Below are positions 1 to 7,531 of a DNA stretch of 11,576 bases, piece by piece. Origin of the DNA: Massilia sp. UBA2604. GTDB lineage: Bacteria; Pseudomonadota; Gammaproteobacteria; Burkholderiales; Burkholderiaceae_D. Numbering within the stretch: the stretch's first letter is position 1; every line of letters starts with the position of its first letter. Position numbers and translations under genes: made by a program. Below the pieces are notes generated by a model. The model saw nothing but the letters and a program-made list of their open reading frames with translations. It was not told the origin of the DNA and did no database searches. The stretch is taken from NCBI GenBank assembly GCA_002339265.1, contig DDKG01000350.1, positions 1 to 11,576 on the forward strand, read 5' to 3'.

Positions 1-1037
1 TCGATATCGGTGGCGTCGGCCAGCTGGCGCAGCTTGGTGGCCAATTGCGCGTGTTCCTCGGGCAGTTCTTCGGGCGTCACGCGGTACTTGCGCGCGGCGC
101 TGTGCAGGGCGTCCATGCGGGCGTCGACCTCGCGCAGGCGGCCAGGGTCGAGCTCGACCTTGTCGATGTAGTTGTTCAGCTCGGACACCGCCTCTTGCAG
201 CTGGATGCGGGCCGGTTCCATGCAGTCGAGCACCGCCTGCAACTGGGCGTCGACGTCGACCAGCTTGCCGAGCTTGGCATTGAGCGAGGACAGCTGCGAC
301 AGGATCGGATGCTCCGATTCCGAGATCGCAGCCAGGGCCTCCTGCGCGCCTTCGAGCAGGCTGGCGGCGTGCGACAGGCGGCTGTGCTCGTTGCTGATCT
401 CGACCCATTCGCCGGCCTTCGGCGCCAGCTTGTCGAGCTCGCTGACCTGCCACTCGAGGCGTTCGCGCTCGATCAGCACGTTCTTGGCATTGGTCTCGTA
501 TTCCTCGCGCTGGCGCACCAGCGCGCGCCAGGCGCGCCAGGCTTGCGACACCTCTTGCGCCTCGATGCGCGCCTGCGGATCGCGCACCGCGATCTGGTTG
601 TCGAGCAGCGCGCGCTGGGCGTCCGGCTTGAGCAGCGACTGGTGCGCGTGCTGGCCATGGATGTCGACCAGCAGCTCGCCCAATTCGCGCAACTGGCTTG
701 CCGTGGCGGCCACGCCGTTGATATAGCCCTTGGAGCGGCCGGCATTGTCGATCACGCGGCGCAGCAGCGCCCCGCCCTCCTCGACGCCGAATTCATGCTG
801 GTCGAGCCAGGCCCGGGCCGCCTCGGTCGGCGAAAAATCGGCCGTGATGTCGGCCTTGGCCGCGCCTTCGCGCACCATGCTGGCGTCGCCGCGTCCGCCC
901 AGCGCCAGTTGCAGCGCATCGATCAGGATCGACTTGCCGGCGCCGGTCTCGCCGGTGAACACCGAAAAGCCGTTCGAGAACTCCAGTTCGATGGCGTCGA
1001 CGATGACGAAGTCGCGGATGGTCAGTGTGCGCAGCAT
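1..1037 (-). CDS. recN: DNA repair protein RecN (N-terminal part; gene runs off the left edge)
   Basis: RecN is an SMC-like ATPase that acts in the cytoplasm on double-strand breaks during recombinational repair. Translating the minus strand from ATG at 1037 gives a protein starting MLRTLTIRDFVIVDAIELEF. Walker A GETGAGKS lies at residues 29-36, and the conserved RecN stretch DIHGQHAHQSLL lies near residues 123-134. After it comes a long region rich in Glu, Leu, Gln and Arg that fits the coiled-coil arm. About 345 residues are present of a usual length near 550; Walker B and the C-terminal head lie outside the window. A GGAG lies about 11 bases before the ATG, somewhat far for a ribosome binding site. 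It follows nadK by 66 bases on the same strand, so it is probably co-transcribed from the LexA-controlled promoter at 2104-2133. Family assignment is secure; truncation is only the window edge. Confidence 0.96.
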   Translation of the reverse strand, partial: MLRTLTIRDFVIVDAIELEFSNGFSVFTGETGAGKSILIDALQLALGGRGDASMVREGAAKADITADFSPTEAARAWLDQHEFGVEEGGALLRRVIDNAGRSKGYINGVAATASQLRELGELLVDIHGQHAHQSLLKPDAQRALLDNQIAVRDPQARIEAQEVSQAWRAWRALVRQREEYETNAKNVLIERERLEWQVSELDKLAPKAGEWVEISNEHSRLSHAASLLEGAQEALAAISESEHPILSQLSSLNAKLGKLVDVDAQLQAVLDCMEPARIQLQEAVSELNNYIDKVELDPGRLREVDARMDALHSAARKYRVTPEELPEEHAQLATKLRQLADATDI

Positions 1038-1103
1038 GAAAAATCGGGTCTCCGGTGATTGGCGATTCTGTGGCGAACAAGTCGGGCGGGAAAGTGCGGC
1101 TTC

Positions 1104-2006
1104 TTACTTGAGCCTGCCGTCGTTGGTGGGGTATTCGTTCCAGTGCAGCTTCTGGCGCAGCGTGTGGTAGTAGCTCCAGTCGAGCGGGTGCAGGAAGGTG
1201 ATCGTGTGCGGCGAACGCGAGATCACGATCTGGTCGCCCAGTTGCAGGCTGGTGAAGGTCTGCATGTCGAAGTTCACGCTGATGTCGCGTCCGCTGACCA
1301 GCTCGACCACGATCTCGCTTTTGTCCGGCACCACGATCGGCCGGTTCGACAGCGCATGCGGCGCGATCGGCACCAGCACCGTGCCGCCGAGGCTCGGATG
1401 CAGCAGCGGGCCGCCGGCCGACAGCGCATAGGCCGTGGAGCCGGTGGGCGTGGATACGATCAGGCCGTCCGAACGCTGGTTGTACATGAATTGACCGTCG
1501 ACGGTCAGCTTGAGTTCGACCATGCCGGCGCCGGTGCCGCGCGCCACGACCACGTCGTTGACGGCCACGCTGCAAAAAATCTGTTCGCCGTCACGCATCA
1601 CGCGCGCCTCTAACAGGGTGCGTTCTTCGGCGCGCGAACGGCCCTGCAGGATCTCATCGAGCGCCGGCAGCATGTCGTCGAGCGGGATGTCGGTGATGAA
1701 GCCGAGCCGGCCCAGGTTGATGCCGACCAAGGGAATGTCGTATTCGGCCAGCTGGCGCGCGATGCCCAACATGGTGCCGTCGCCGCCGACCACGATCCCG
1801 ATCTTGGCTCGCGCGCCGATCTCGGCCACGGTCATCGAATCGATGCCATCCAGCTGCAGATTGGCCGCGGTATCGGCCTCGAACACCACACGGTAGCCTG
1901 CGTCTTGCAGGAAATCGCGGATGCGGCCGACCGGCTCCTCGACGCCTGCCGTATTGTGCCGCACCACGAGCGCGATGATCTGTTGCGGTTGGGGCGAAGC
2001 GGGCAT
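1104..2006 (-). CDS. nadK: NAD kinase (ATP-NAD kinase)
   Basis: Cytoplasmic enzyme that phosphorylates NAD+ with ATP to give NADP+, setting the NADPH supply for biosynthesis and oxidative defence. The 300-residue length is typical of proteobacterial NadK. Key motifs are visible: GGDGTML at residues 74-80 with the catalytic Asp76, the Asn-Asp pair at 150-151 (VNDVVVARG) where the family has its NE/ND motif, and [16 protein letters not shown] at 185-200. The C-terminal HTLRQKLHW is also characteristic. The start is ATG at 2006; the upstream ribosome binding site is weak (AGAG). It is the first gene of a probable nadK-recN operon. The promoter about 100 bases upstream carries a LexA box, so NAD kinase is predicted to be SOS-inducible together with recN. 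Function is secure; the regulation is inferred. Confidence 0.96.
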   Translation of the reverse strand: MPASPQPQQIIALVVRHNTAGVEEPVGRIRDFLQDAGYRVVFEADTAANLQLDGIDSMTVAEIGARAKIGIVVGGDGTMLGIARQLAEYDIPLVGINLGRLGFITDIPLDDMLPALDEILQGRSRAEERTLLEARVMRDGEQIFCSVAVNDVVVARGTGAGMVELKLTVDGQFMYNQRSDGLIVSTPTGSTAYALSAGGPLLHPSLGGTVLVPIAPHALSNRPIVVPDKSEIVVELVSGRDISVNFDMQTFTSLQLGDQIVISRSPHTITFLHPLDWSYYHTLRQKLHWNEYPTNDGRLK

Positions 2007-2087
2007 GACGGTCTCTGCAGTATAGGGTTAAGGACACGCTGGAGATTAACCGATAATCCCTGCGGGTGCCATACGGCGCTCGGCAAT

Positions 2088-2107
2088 TACTGTATAGATG
2101 AACAGTA
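2088..2107 (-). promoter_or_regulatory. LexA (SOS) box upstream of nadK-recN
   Basis: The 20 bases have the half-sites TACTG and CAGTA around a 10-base AT-rich core, matching the E. coli-type consensus TACTG-N10-CAGTA and containing CTGT-N8-ACAG exactly. It overlaps the -10 element (2104-2109) of a minus-strand promoter, the position expected for a repressor. It lies 81 bases upstream of the nadK start codon. recN is a classical SOS gene in many proteobacteria, which supports a functional site. Binding is inferred from sequence only. Confidence 0.85.
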
Positions 2108-2133
2108 TAGCGGGCGCTGGCCCTAGCCTGCAA
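2104..2133 (-). promoter_or_regulatory. Candidate sigma-70 promoter for nadK-recN
   Basis: Read on the minus strand there is a -35-like TTGCAG (2128-2133), an 18-base spacer and a -10 TATACT (2104-2109, five of six consensus). The -10 sits inside the LexA box. Transcription would begin near 2097, giving a leader of about 90 bases before nadK. The -35 is weak (TTG only), as is common at regulated promoters. Confidence 0.55.
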
Positions 2134-2135
2134 GT

Positions 2136-3044
2136 TCAGCCCATCAGTGCCATGATCATGACGGTCAATACAGCCGAGGCCAGGCTCATGATGTGCGCGA
2201 AGATCAGCACGGTCCAACGGACCACCGTGCCGACCCAGCTGCGTTCGTAAACGCGACGCATCGCGAGCGGCAGGTAGAACACCAGCCACAGCAACAGCGC
2301 AAAGGTGATGAAACTCCAGGTTTCCGGCAGCAAAATCATCACCGAGAGCATCAGGAAAGCGAAGGCGTTTACGTGCAGGGCAAACAGAAAATGCTCGCCG
2401 TAGCGGCGCCCGGTGCCCAGGTAAAGGATCTTCAGGTAGAGCGCAAAAAGCGGCATCATGGCGAAGATCGCGTATGGCGTATAACTGAAGAACGCTTGTT
2501 TCAGCGTTGCCTTCTGGGCCTGCGGGGATAGCGAGATAAAACGTGCTAACCGCTCGCGCAGCACCGGATGCAGATTGCTGACCTTCTTGTTGAGCACGGC
2601 CAGGACTCTTTCATATTCGGCGACGTCCTGCACCATGGCAGGCCCCAGCAGGGTTTCCTTGGCCCGACCTTCGGCCACTGCGGCGGCCATGGCCGGCGAT
2701 GGATCGTCAAGGCGCGCCACCTCGACGCCGCTGAATTTGAACAGCGCAAAGAAAATAATGCTGAAAGTCAGGTATACCCGGAGCGGCTCAAGGTAACGCA
2801 TGCGCCGGCCCTCGATATATTCGCAAGTCAGCAGACCCGGTCGGGCGATCAGCAGGGCGAGCGATTTCCACAGCTTGCCTTCCAGCGCCACATAGTGGGC
2901 GATGAACTCATGCAGGAATTCGCGCGCACTGGGCACGTGCAGGTGGGTGGCCTGTCCGCACTGGTTGCAGTAATTGCCTTGTGTGTCGGCACCGCAGTTC
3001 TTGCAGGCGAGGCTGGCGTGGTGGGTCAGGGTGTCGGAGCTCAC
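2136..3044 (-). CDS. DUF3667-type zinc-ribbon membrane protein
   Basis: A 302-residue protein of unknown function. A short N-terminal zinc ribbon is visible with Cys14, Cys17, Cys26 and Cys29 (C-x2-C ... C-x2-C, ending YCNQCGQ). Next is a conserved amphipathic stretch, then hydrophobic segments near residues 88-104, 190-208, 219-239, 243-261 and 275-299, so about five membrane passes. A soluble, charged segment (about 106-185) lies between the first and second. The ribbon followed by a multi-pass membrane part matches the DUF3667 family as I know it; the role is not established. The start is GTG at 3044 with GGAAG seven bases upstream; no in-frame ATG is better placed. It is on the same strand as nadK but the SOS promoter lies between them, so it is probably a separate unit. 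It is divergent from the gene at 3191. Confidence 0.8.
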   Translation of the reverse strand: MSSDTLTHHASLACKNCGADTQGNYCNQCGQATHLHVPSAREFLHEFIAHYVALEGKLWKSLALLIARPGLLTCEYIEGRRMRYLEPLRVYLTFSIIFFALFKFSGVEVARLDDPSPAMAAAVAEGRAKETLLGPAMVQDVAEYERVLAVLNKKVSNLHPVLRERLARFISLSPQAQKATLKQAFFSYTPYAIFAMMPLFALYLKILYLGTGRRYGEHFLFALHVNAFAFLMLSVMILLPETWSFITFALLLWLVFYLPLAMRRVYERSWVGTVVRWTVLIFAHIMSLASAVLTVMIMALMG

Positions 3045-3190
3045 GGCGCGTCTTCCGTCAATACGGTCAAGCGCTCATCTTAGCGAGGTAATTGCAAAAA
3101 AGCATCATCAAATTATGAGGTTCAATTGCGCGACTCTTTCGGCGGCAGGCAGTTAGGATGATGATGACGAAAATACAAAAGGAGAGCACC

Positions 3191-3514
3191 ATGGTGACCG
3201 AATCCAAGGACCGGTTCGTCAATACCAAGGAACCGATGAGCAACGACGGCGTCAAACGCCAGCCGCACGAACGCGACGAGACGCCCGATGGGCAAGACCA
3301 GGAACCGCGCGGCGTGATGAAGCAGGCGGCCAAGGACCTCGAGCAGGGCCTGGTCGACACCGACTCGCGCAACACGCCCGGCATTTCAGAGGCGGTCGAT
3401 CCCGCTCCCGGCGCCAGTGGCCAGGCCCAGCCGCAGCCGGACCGCCACCGCGACATGCGCGACCACGACGCCGAGCCTGCACCCGAAGACAACGACGACA
3501 AGGAAAGGAAATAA
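3191..3514 (+). CDS. Short, highly polar, probably disordered protein of unknown function
   Basis: A 107-residue protein with no recognised domain. It is dominated by Asp, Glu, Lys, Arg, Gln, Pro and Gly, has almost no hydrophobic clusters and no signal peptide or membrane segment, so it is probably disordered in the cytoplasm. I chose ATG 3191 because AGGAG lies six bases upstream (3180-3184); an in-frame ATG at 3158 would add 11 residues but lacks a ribosome binding site. Its stop is three bases before the osmC start, so the two are very likely co-transcribed and translationally linked. A weak promoter candidate is TTGCAA (3092-3097), 16 bases, TATGAG (3114-3119). Coupling to osmC suggests a stress-related role, which is inference. 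Codon use fits the GC-rich host, supporting a real gene. Confidence 0.75.
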   Translation: MVTESKDRFVNTKEPMSNDGVKRQPHERDETPDGQDQEPRGVMKQAAKDLEQGLVDTDSRNTPGISEAVDPAPGASGQAQPQPDRHRDMRDHDAEPAPEDNDDKERK

Positions 3515-3517
3515 CCG

Positions 3518-3949
3518 ATGACGATCAAACGCGATGGCAGCGCCGTCTGGAGCGGCGGCATCAAGGATGGCAAGGGCCAGATCTCGACCGCCAGCGGCGC
3601 GCTCAAGGACCAGCCCTATGGCTTCAATACCCGCTTCGAAGATGCGCCGGGCACCAATCCCGAAGAGCTGATCGGCGCCGCGCATGCGGGCTGCTTCACG
3701 ATGGCGCTGTCGGGCCAGCTGGGCCAGGCCGGCCTGACGGCCGACGAGCTGCGCACCAAGGCGACGGTGTCGATGGAAAAGGTCGAGGGCGGTTTCTCGA
3801 TCACGGCCGTGCACCTCGAGCTGGTGGCCAAGATCCCGGGCGCCAACCAGGAAGCCTTCGACAAGGCAGCCACCACGGCCAAGGAAAACTGCCCGGTGTC
3901 GAAGCTGCTGAACGCGAAGATCACGCTCGACGCCAAGCTGGAGAACTGA
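3518..3949 (+). CDS. osmC: OsmC-family peroxiredoxin (organic hydroperoxide reductase)
   Basis: A 143-residue OsmC/Ohr-superfamily enzyme, a cytoplasmic thiol peroxidase that reduces organic hydroperoxides. Both redox cysteines are visible: Cys59 in the helix motif GAAHAGCFTMAL and Cys125 in ENCPVSKLLNAKI. Glu50 precedes the first cysteine as in OsmC. The N-terminal pattern (AVWSGGIKDGKGQISTASGA, residues 9-28) and the FNTRFED.PGTNPEELI stretch are typical of the OsmC subfamily rather than Ohr. Length matches the family. The start ATG at 3518 has AAGGAAAGGA just upstream, inside the end of the preceding gene, so translation is coupled. A 9-bp G/C-rich hairpin with no T-run follows at 3958-3980. 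OsmC genes elsewhere respond to osmotic and stationary-phase stress; no such operator is evident here. Confidence 0.93.
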   Translation: MTIKRDGSAVWSGGIKDGKGQISTASGALKDQPYGFNTRFEDAPGTNPEELIGAAHAGCFTMALSGQLGQAGLTADELRTKATVSMEKVEGGFSITAVHLELVAKIPGANQEAFDKAATTAKENCPVSKLLNAKITLDAKLEN

Positions 3950-3957
3950 TCCGGCGC

Positions 3958-3980
3958 GCCGCGGGCCGTCTGCCTGCGGC
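3958..3980 (+). terminator. G/C-rich hairpin after osmC (possible weak terminator)
   Basis: GCCGCGGGC (3958-3966) and GCCTGCGGC (3972-3980) form a 9-bp stem with one G-U pair and a 5-base loop. No T-run follows, so it is not a canonical intrinsic terminator. It may stall transcription, protect the osmC 3' end, or be incidental in GC-rich DNA. Confidence 0.3.
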
Positions 3981-4008
3981 GTCTCCGGCAAGGATGGCGT
4001 CGAACGCA

Positions 4009-4014
4009 TAGAAT
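4009..4014 (+). promoter_or_regulatory. Candidate -10 element for gloA
   Basis: TAGAAT lies 33 bases upstream of the gloA ATG. The expected -35 position (about 3986-3991) has no good match to TTGACA. Five of six bases match the -10 consensus, but such a match can occur by chance; gloA may also be read through from osmC. Confidence 0.3.
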
Positions 4015-4047
4015 GGCGGTTCTTCGAAACACATAGGGCAAGCCAAA

Positions 4048-4461
4048 ATGCGCATCCTGCATACCATGTTGAGGGTCGGCGACCTGCAACGCTCCATCGA
4101 CTTCTACACCAAGGTGCTTGGCATGAAACTGCTGCGCACCAGCGATAATCCGGAATACAAGTACAGCCTGGCCTTCCTCGGCTACGGCAGCAACCCGGAC
4201 CACGCCGAGCTCGAGCTGACCTACAACTGGGGCACCGACAGCTACGACATGGGCAGCGCCTACGGCCACATCGCGATCTCGGCCGAAGACATCTACGCCA
4301 CCTGCGAGCAAGTGCGCGCGGCCGGCGGCAACATCACCCGCGAACCGGGCCCGGTCAAGGGCGGCACCACCGTAATCGCCTTCATCACCGATCCGGACGG
4401 CTACAAGGTCGAGCTGATCGAGCGCGCCGACCATGCCGGCGGCGGCGGGCTGAGCACTTAA
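4048..4461 (+). CDS. gloA: Lactoylglutathione lyase (glyoxalase I)
   Basis: Cytoplasmic metalloenzyme that isomerises the hemithioacetal of methylglyoxal and glutathione to S-lactoylglutathione, the first step of methylglyoxal detoxification. The 137-residue length is that of the short bacterial form. All four metal ligands of the E. coli-type enzyme are in place: His5 (MRILHTM), Glu56 ([10 protein letters not shown]), His74 ([10 protein letters not shown]) and Glu122 (GYKVELIER). The short form without the eukaryotic-type insertions points to the Ni2+-dependent class. Two betaalphabetabetabeta modules are recognisable, beginning at residue 3 and about residue 70. The start ATG has AGGG nine bases upstream. 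It lies 98 bases after osmC and is followed by a strong terminator, so it closes the stress/detoxification group. The Gly-rich tail (AGGGGLST) is not part of the fold. Confidence 0.97.
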   Translation: MRILHTMLRVGDLQRSIDFYTKVLGMKLLRTSDNPEYKYSLAFLGYGSNPDHAELELTYNWGTDSYDMGSAYGHIAISAEDIYATCEQVRAAGGNITREPGPVKGGTTVIAFITDPDGYKVELIERADHAGGGGLST

Positions 4462-4485
4462 ACGCTGACTGTCACTTCAGTAAAG

Positions 4486-4522
4486 ATGGCGCGACACCGC
4501 TGGGTGCCGCGCCATTTTTTTT
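4486..4522 (+). terminator. Intrinsic terminator after gloA
   Basis: ATGGCGCGACACC pairs with GGTGCCGCGCCAT to give a 13-bp stem with a single A-C mismatch and a 4-base loop, followed by eight T residues (4515-4522). It starts 24 bases after the gloA stop and cleanly separates gloA from the vgrG cassette. Read on the other strand there is no comparable T-run. Confidence 0.92.
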
Positions 4523-4572
4523 GCCCGAATCTATCCACTACGCATATCCCGCCAAGGGCTTGACGACCGTCA

Positions 4573-4584
4573 TGCCTGCAGGCA
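4573..4584. repeat. 12-bp perfect palindrome upstream of vgrG
   Basis: TGCCTGCAGGCA is a perfect 12-bp palindrome in the non-coding stretch between the gloA terminator and vgrG. A TTGACG resembling a -35 starts 13 bases before it (4560-4565), but no convincing -10 is at the matching distance. The palindrome could be an operator, or chance. Confidence 0.3.
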
Positions 4585-4642
4585 CCACTGGAAAGACCCG
4601 CTCTCTTAAGATCGACATTGCCGCCAACGCAAAGGAGCGACG

Positions 4643-4672
4643 ATGTCCATCCCGGCCTGCCTGCGCCAATGA
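4643..4672 (+). CDS. 9-codon leader ORF (MSIPACLRQ) overlapping the vgrG start
   Basis: An excellent ribosome binding site, AAAGGAG at 4631-4637, stands five bases before ATG 4643. That ATG opens only nine codons and ends at TGA 4670-4672, which overlaps the vgrG ATG (4669-4671) as ATGA. Two readings fit. It may be a real leader peptide that translationally couples vgrG. Or ATG 4643 may be the ancestral vgrG start, now out of frame by a one-base indel or sequencing error; one extra base would fuse MSIPACLRQ to the VgrG frame. No sequence feature here decides between them. Confidence 0.45.
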   Translation: MSIPACLRQ

Positions 4673-7494
4673 GAGCCTTTCCCTCCCCCGCTTCGCTCGG
4701 CCTGTTCGGCACGGGCCTGAGCCAGCATGCGCGACTCCTCACGCTGGCCAGCAGCCAGCAAAACGGCTTGCCGCAGTCGCTCGTGGCGGAGCGCTTCGCC
4801 GGACGCGAAGCCGTCAATGCGCTGTTCCGCTTCGAGGTCGATGCGCTCAGCACTTCGACCGACCTCGACCTGTCCTCCTTCATCGGCGAAGAACTCAGCG
4901 TCGGCCTGCTGCAGCCGGATGGCGGCCGGCGCGCCTGGCACGGCCTGTGCACGGAAGCCTCTTGGCTGGGAGCCGATGGCGGCGTCGCCCGCTACCGCCT
5001 GGTGCTCGAACCGGCACTGGCGCTGTTGACGCTGCGGCGCGACTGCTACCGGTTCCAGAACAAGACCGTACGCGACATCGCCTGTGAATTACTGGCCGAT
5101 TATCCACAGGTGGACTTCTCGTTCGAGGTGACGCAGGAACTGGCGCCGCGCCCGGTGTGCACCCAGTATCGCGAAAGCGACTACGACTTCCTGGTGCGCT
5201 TGCTGGCCTCCGAGGGCTTGAGCTGGCGCTTCGAGCATGCGCCGTTCGACGCCGTGACCAGCGCCGACCACGGCCAGGCGCGGCACCGGCTGGTGATCTT
5301 CGATCGGCGGGCGCGGATTCCCGCGACGCCGAGCGGCGCGACGCTGCGCTTCCACGGTGTGCGTGCGACCGAGCGCGACGATGCAATCGATGCGTTTCAT
5401 GCGCGACGCCGGGTTGCCGCGAACAGTGTCAGCATCAGCAGCTGGAACCCGGCCATCCTGCTGGCGCCGGCGGCCGAACTGGCCTCGCACCTCGATGCCG
5501 GCGCCCTGCCTGCGCTCTCCATCCATGACGGCAGCGGCGAGCGCATTGGCGGAGAAACCGGCGCCGCGATGCGTGGGCACAGCGAGTTGATGCTGCTGGC
5601 GCTGGAGATGGACAACAAGGTCTTCGAAGGCGCGGGCGCCGTACGTCGGCTGGCGGCGGGCCATGGTTTTACGCTGACGCAGCACGATCGCTATCCCGCC
5701 GGCGCCAATGCCTTTACCGTGTTGTGGGTCGAGCATCAAGCACGCAACAACTTCGACACGGGCATCGCGGGCGCGGCGAAGCAGGTCGAGAACGGCACCT
5801 ACCGCAACACCTTCGCCTGCGTGCGCGACGTGGTGGCGCTGGTGCCGGCCGCGACCGCCGCGCCGCATCCCTGCACGAGCCTGGGGCCGCAGACCGCGCT
5901 CGTGGTCGGCCTGCCGAATGCGGTCGCCACCAGCACGCGCGATCATCAAGTGAAAGTCCAGTTCGCGTGGCAGCGTGGCGTCAATCCGAATCCGGGAGGC
6001 CTGTCTCACAACCTGGATGAGCGGGGCAGCGCGCCGGGCAACGATGCCTCCGGCAGCTGGATACGGGTGGCCGAGGCGCTGGCCGGGCCGAACTGGGGCA
6101 CCGTGTTCACGCCGCGCATCGGTACTGAGGTGCTGGTGGATTTCATCGAAGGCGACATCGACCGGCCGGTCATCGTGGCGCAGTTGCATAACGGCGTCGA
6201 CTTGCCACCCTTCCCGGCCGGCGTGGATTCGGGCGCCGAGCATGCCGGCGTGTTGTCGGGGATTCACAGCCGGAATTACGATGGCGGCGGATTCAATCAG
6301 TGGCAGGTGGACGATACGCCCGGGCAGCTGCGCACACGGCTGGCGAGCAGCAGCGCAGGCAGCGAACTCAGTCTGGGTTACCTGGTCGAGCAGCCTCCCG
6401 GCACCTCGCAGCGCGGGCGTTATCGCGGCAGCGGATTCGAGCTGCGCACCGATGCGTGGGCAGTCGTGCGGGGTGGTGAGGGCGTGCTGCTGTCGACCAG
6501 TGCGCGGCCGCAGCTCGGGAGCGGGATCACGTCGACGCAGATGGATGTGGGCGAGGCGGTGGCGCAGTTCAAGGCGGCGCAATCGCTGGGCGATGCGCTG
6601 CGCAATGCGGCGGGCCAGTCGCAGGCGTTGTTCAGTGCAGACGCGGCGAAGGCGCAAGAAGAATTCATCGTGCAGATCGATCCGCAGGCCAAGGGCAAGT
6701 ATGAAGGCGCGGTGGGGGGACAGACGGCGCTCAAGCCCAAGGCAGGGTCGCGCGAGCTCGATGGCGAACAGCCGGTTGAAAAATTCGGGGCGGCGATCGT
6801 GCTGATGGATTCGGCGACCAGCGTCAACTGGGCGACGCCGGCGTCGACCGTGGTCTATGCGGGCGGACAGATGCAGTGGACGACACAATCGGATTTCCAT
6901 ATCGCCGCAGCCCATACGGTATCGACCGTGGCGGGCGGGGCAGCCAGCCTGTTTTCGCATGCGGGCGGGATCCAGGCGATCGCAGCGAACGGACCGGTGT
7001 CGCTGCAGGCGCATACGGATCAATTGGAGATTTTGGCGGACAAGGAAGTCACCGTGATTTCGGTGAATGATCGGATTGAGATCAAGGCCAAGGAGAAGAT
7101 CGTTCTTCAGGCGGGGGAATCGGCGATCACGCTGGAGGGTGGGGATATTACGTTTGCTTGCCCTGGGAAGTTCTCGGTCAAGGGTGGCAAACACCTCTTC
7201 GACAAGGGCGGTCGCAACACGGCCAATTTGCGCAATCTGCCGGGGGAACTCAGTCCCGAAATGCAGCATTGGATTGCCTTGCACTACCTCGATCCCGAGA
7301 TTGTCGAGGGCATCCCCGACGTCGATTACGAGATCCATTTTCAGGATGGGCCAGTCGTTACTGGAACGCTCGACAAGGACGGCAAGGCATTGCACGAAAA
7401 CGTCGAGAACAAGGCGGTCAAGAAGGTCATCTACAAGCCGCGACGACCCGATGATGAAAACCCTCACGACCCACTGGAAGCATTGATTCGCTGA
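4669..7494 (+). CDS. vgrG: Type VI secretion spike protein VgrG with DUF2345 and a transthyretin-like C-terminal tail
   Basis: VgrG trimers form the puncturing tip of the type VI secretion needle and carry toxins. The 941-residue protein has the standard order. A gp27-like base begins at about residue 15 (GLSQHARLLTLASSQ) and includes CTQYRESDYDFLVRLLASEG near residues 164-183. A gp5-type OB-fold spans about 400-507 (VKVQFAWQRG, TPRIGTEVLVDFIEGDIDRP). A DUF2345 beta-helical part spans about 690-840. The last 80 residues (862-941, from SPEMQHWIALHYLDP) look like a transthyretin-like beta-sandwich, a tail known in some VgrGs to bind toxin. I chose ATG 4669 because protein homology starts soon after; a TTG at 4618 has no ribosome binding site. 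The strong ribosome binding site belongs to the overlapping 9-codon ORF. The toxin gene follows by 37 bases. Base composition becomes less GC-rich from about 7020 onward. Confidence 0.93.
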   Translation: MRAFPSPASLGLFGTGLSQHARLLTLASSQQNGLPQSLVAERFAGREAVNALFRFEVDALSTSTDLDLSSFIGEELSVGLLQPDGGRRAWHGLCTEASWLGADGGVARYRLVLEPALALLTLRRDCYRFQNKTVRDIACELLADYPQVDFSFEVTQELAPRPVCTQYRESDYDFLVRLLASEGLSWRFEHAPFDAVTSADHGQARHRLVIFDRRARIPATPSGATLRFHGVRATERDDAIDAFHARRRVAANSVSISSWNPAILLAPAAELASHLDAGALPALSIHDGSGERIGGETGAAMRGHSELMLLALEMDNKVFEGAGAVRRLAAGHGFTLTQHDRYPAGANAFTVLWVEHQARNNFDTGIAGAAKQVENGTYRNTFACVRDVVALVPAATAAPHPCTSLGPQTALVVGLPNAVATSTRDHQVKVQFAWQRGVNPNPGGLSHNLDERGSAPGNDASGSWIRVAEALAGPNWGTVFTPRIGTEVLVDFIEGDIDRPVIVAQLHNGVDLPPFPAGVDSGAEHAGVLSGIHSRNYDGGGFNQWQVDDTPGQLRTRLASSSAGSELSLGYLVEQPPGTSQRGRYRGSGFELRTDAWAVVRGGEGVLLSTSARPQLGSGITSTQMDVGEAVAQFKAAQSLGDALRNAAGQSQALFSADAAKAQEEFIVQIDPQAKGKYEGAVGGQTALKPKAGSRELDGEQPVEKFGAAIVLMDSATSVNWATPASTVVYAGGQMQWTTQSDFHIAAAHTVSTVAGGAASLFSHAGGIQAIAANGPVSLQAHTDQLEILADKEVTVISVNDRIEIKAKEKIVLQAGESAITLEGGDITFACPGKFSVKGGKHLFDKGGRNTANLRNLPGELSPEMQHWIALHYLDPEIVEGIPDVDYEIHFQDGPVVTGTLDKDGKALHENVENKAVKKVIYKPRRPDDENPHDPLEALIR

Positions 7495-7531
7495 AGTCTG
7501 CCCATAACGCAGTACCTGCCGGAGCGTAGCA

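Noticed and set aside
45..1058. Open frame on the plus strand over recN
   Set aside because: The minus strand encodes an unmistakable RecN with Walker A; the plus frame is low-complexity (Arg, Ala, Leu, Gln, Asp) with no domain.
1038..1103. A second LexA box or promoter directly before recN
   Set aside because: TTGTTCGCCACAG resembles a box only loosely, has no CTGT half-site, and no -10/-35 pair stands out.
793..1575. Minus-strand open frame spanning the recN-nadK junction
   Set aside because: It overlaps both real genes in another frame and is mostly Arg, Ala, His and Gly.
3616..4434. Minus-strand open frame opposite osmC and gloA
   Set aside because: Both plus-strand genes have all catalytic residues; the antisense frame has no family features.
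4618..4668. TTG at 4618 as the vgrG start, adding 17 residues
   Set aside because: No ribosome binding site precedes it, and the added residues overlap the strong ribosome binding site and ORF at 4631-4672. Kept only as an alternative.
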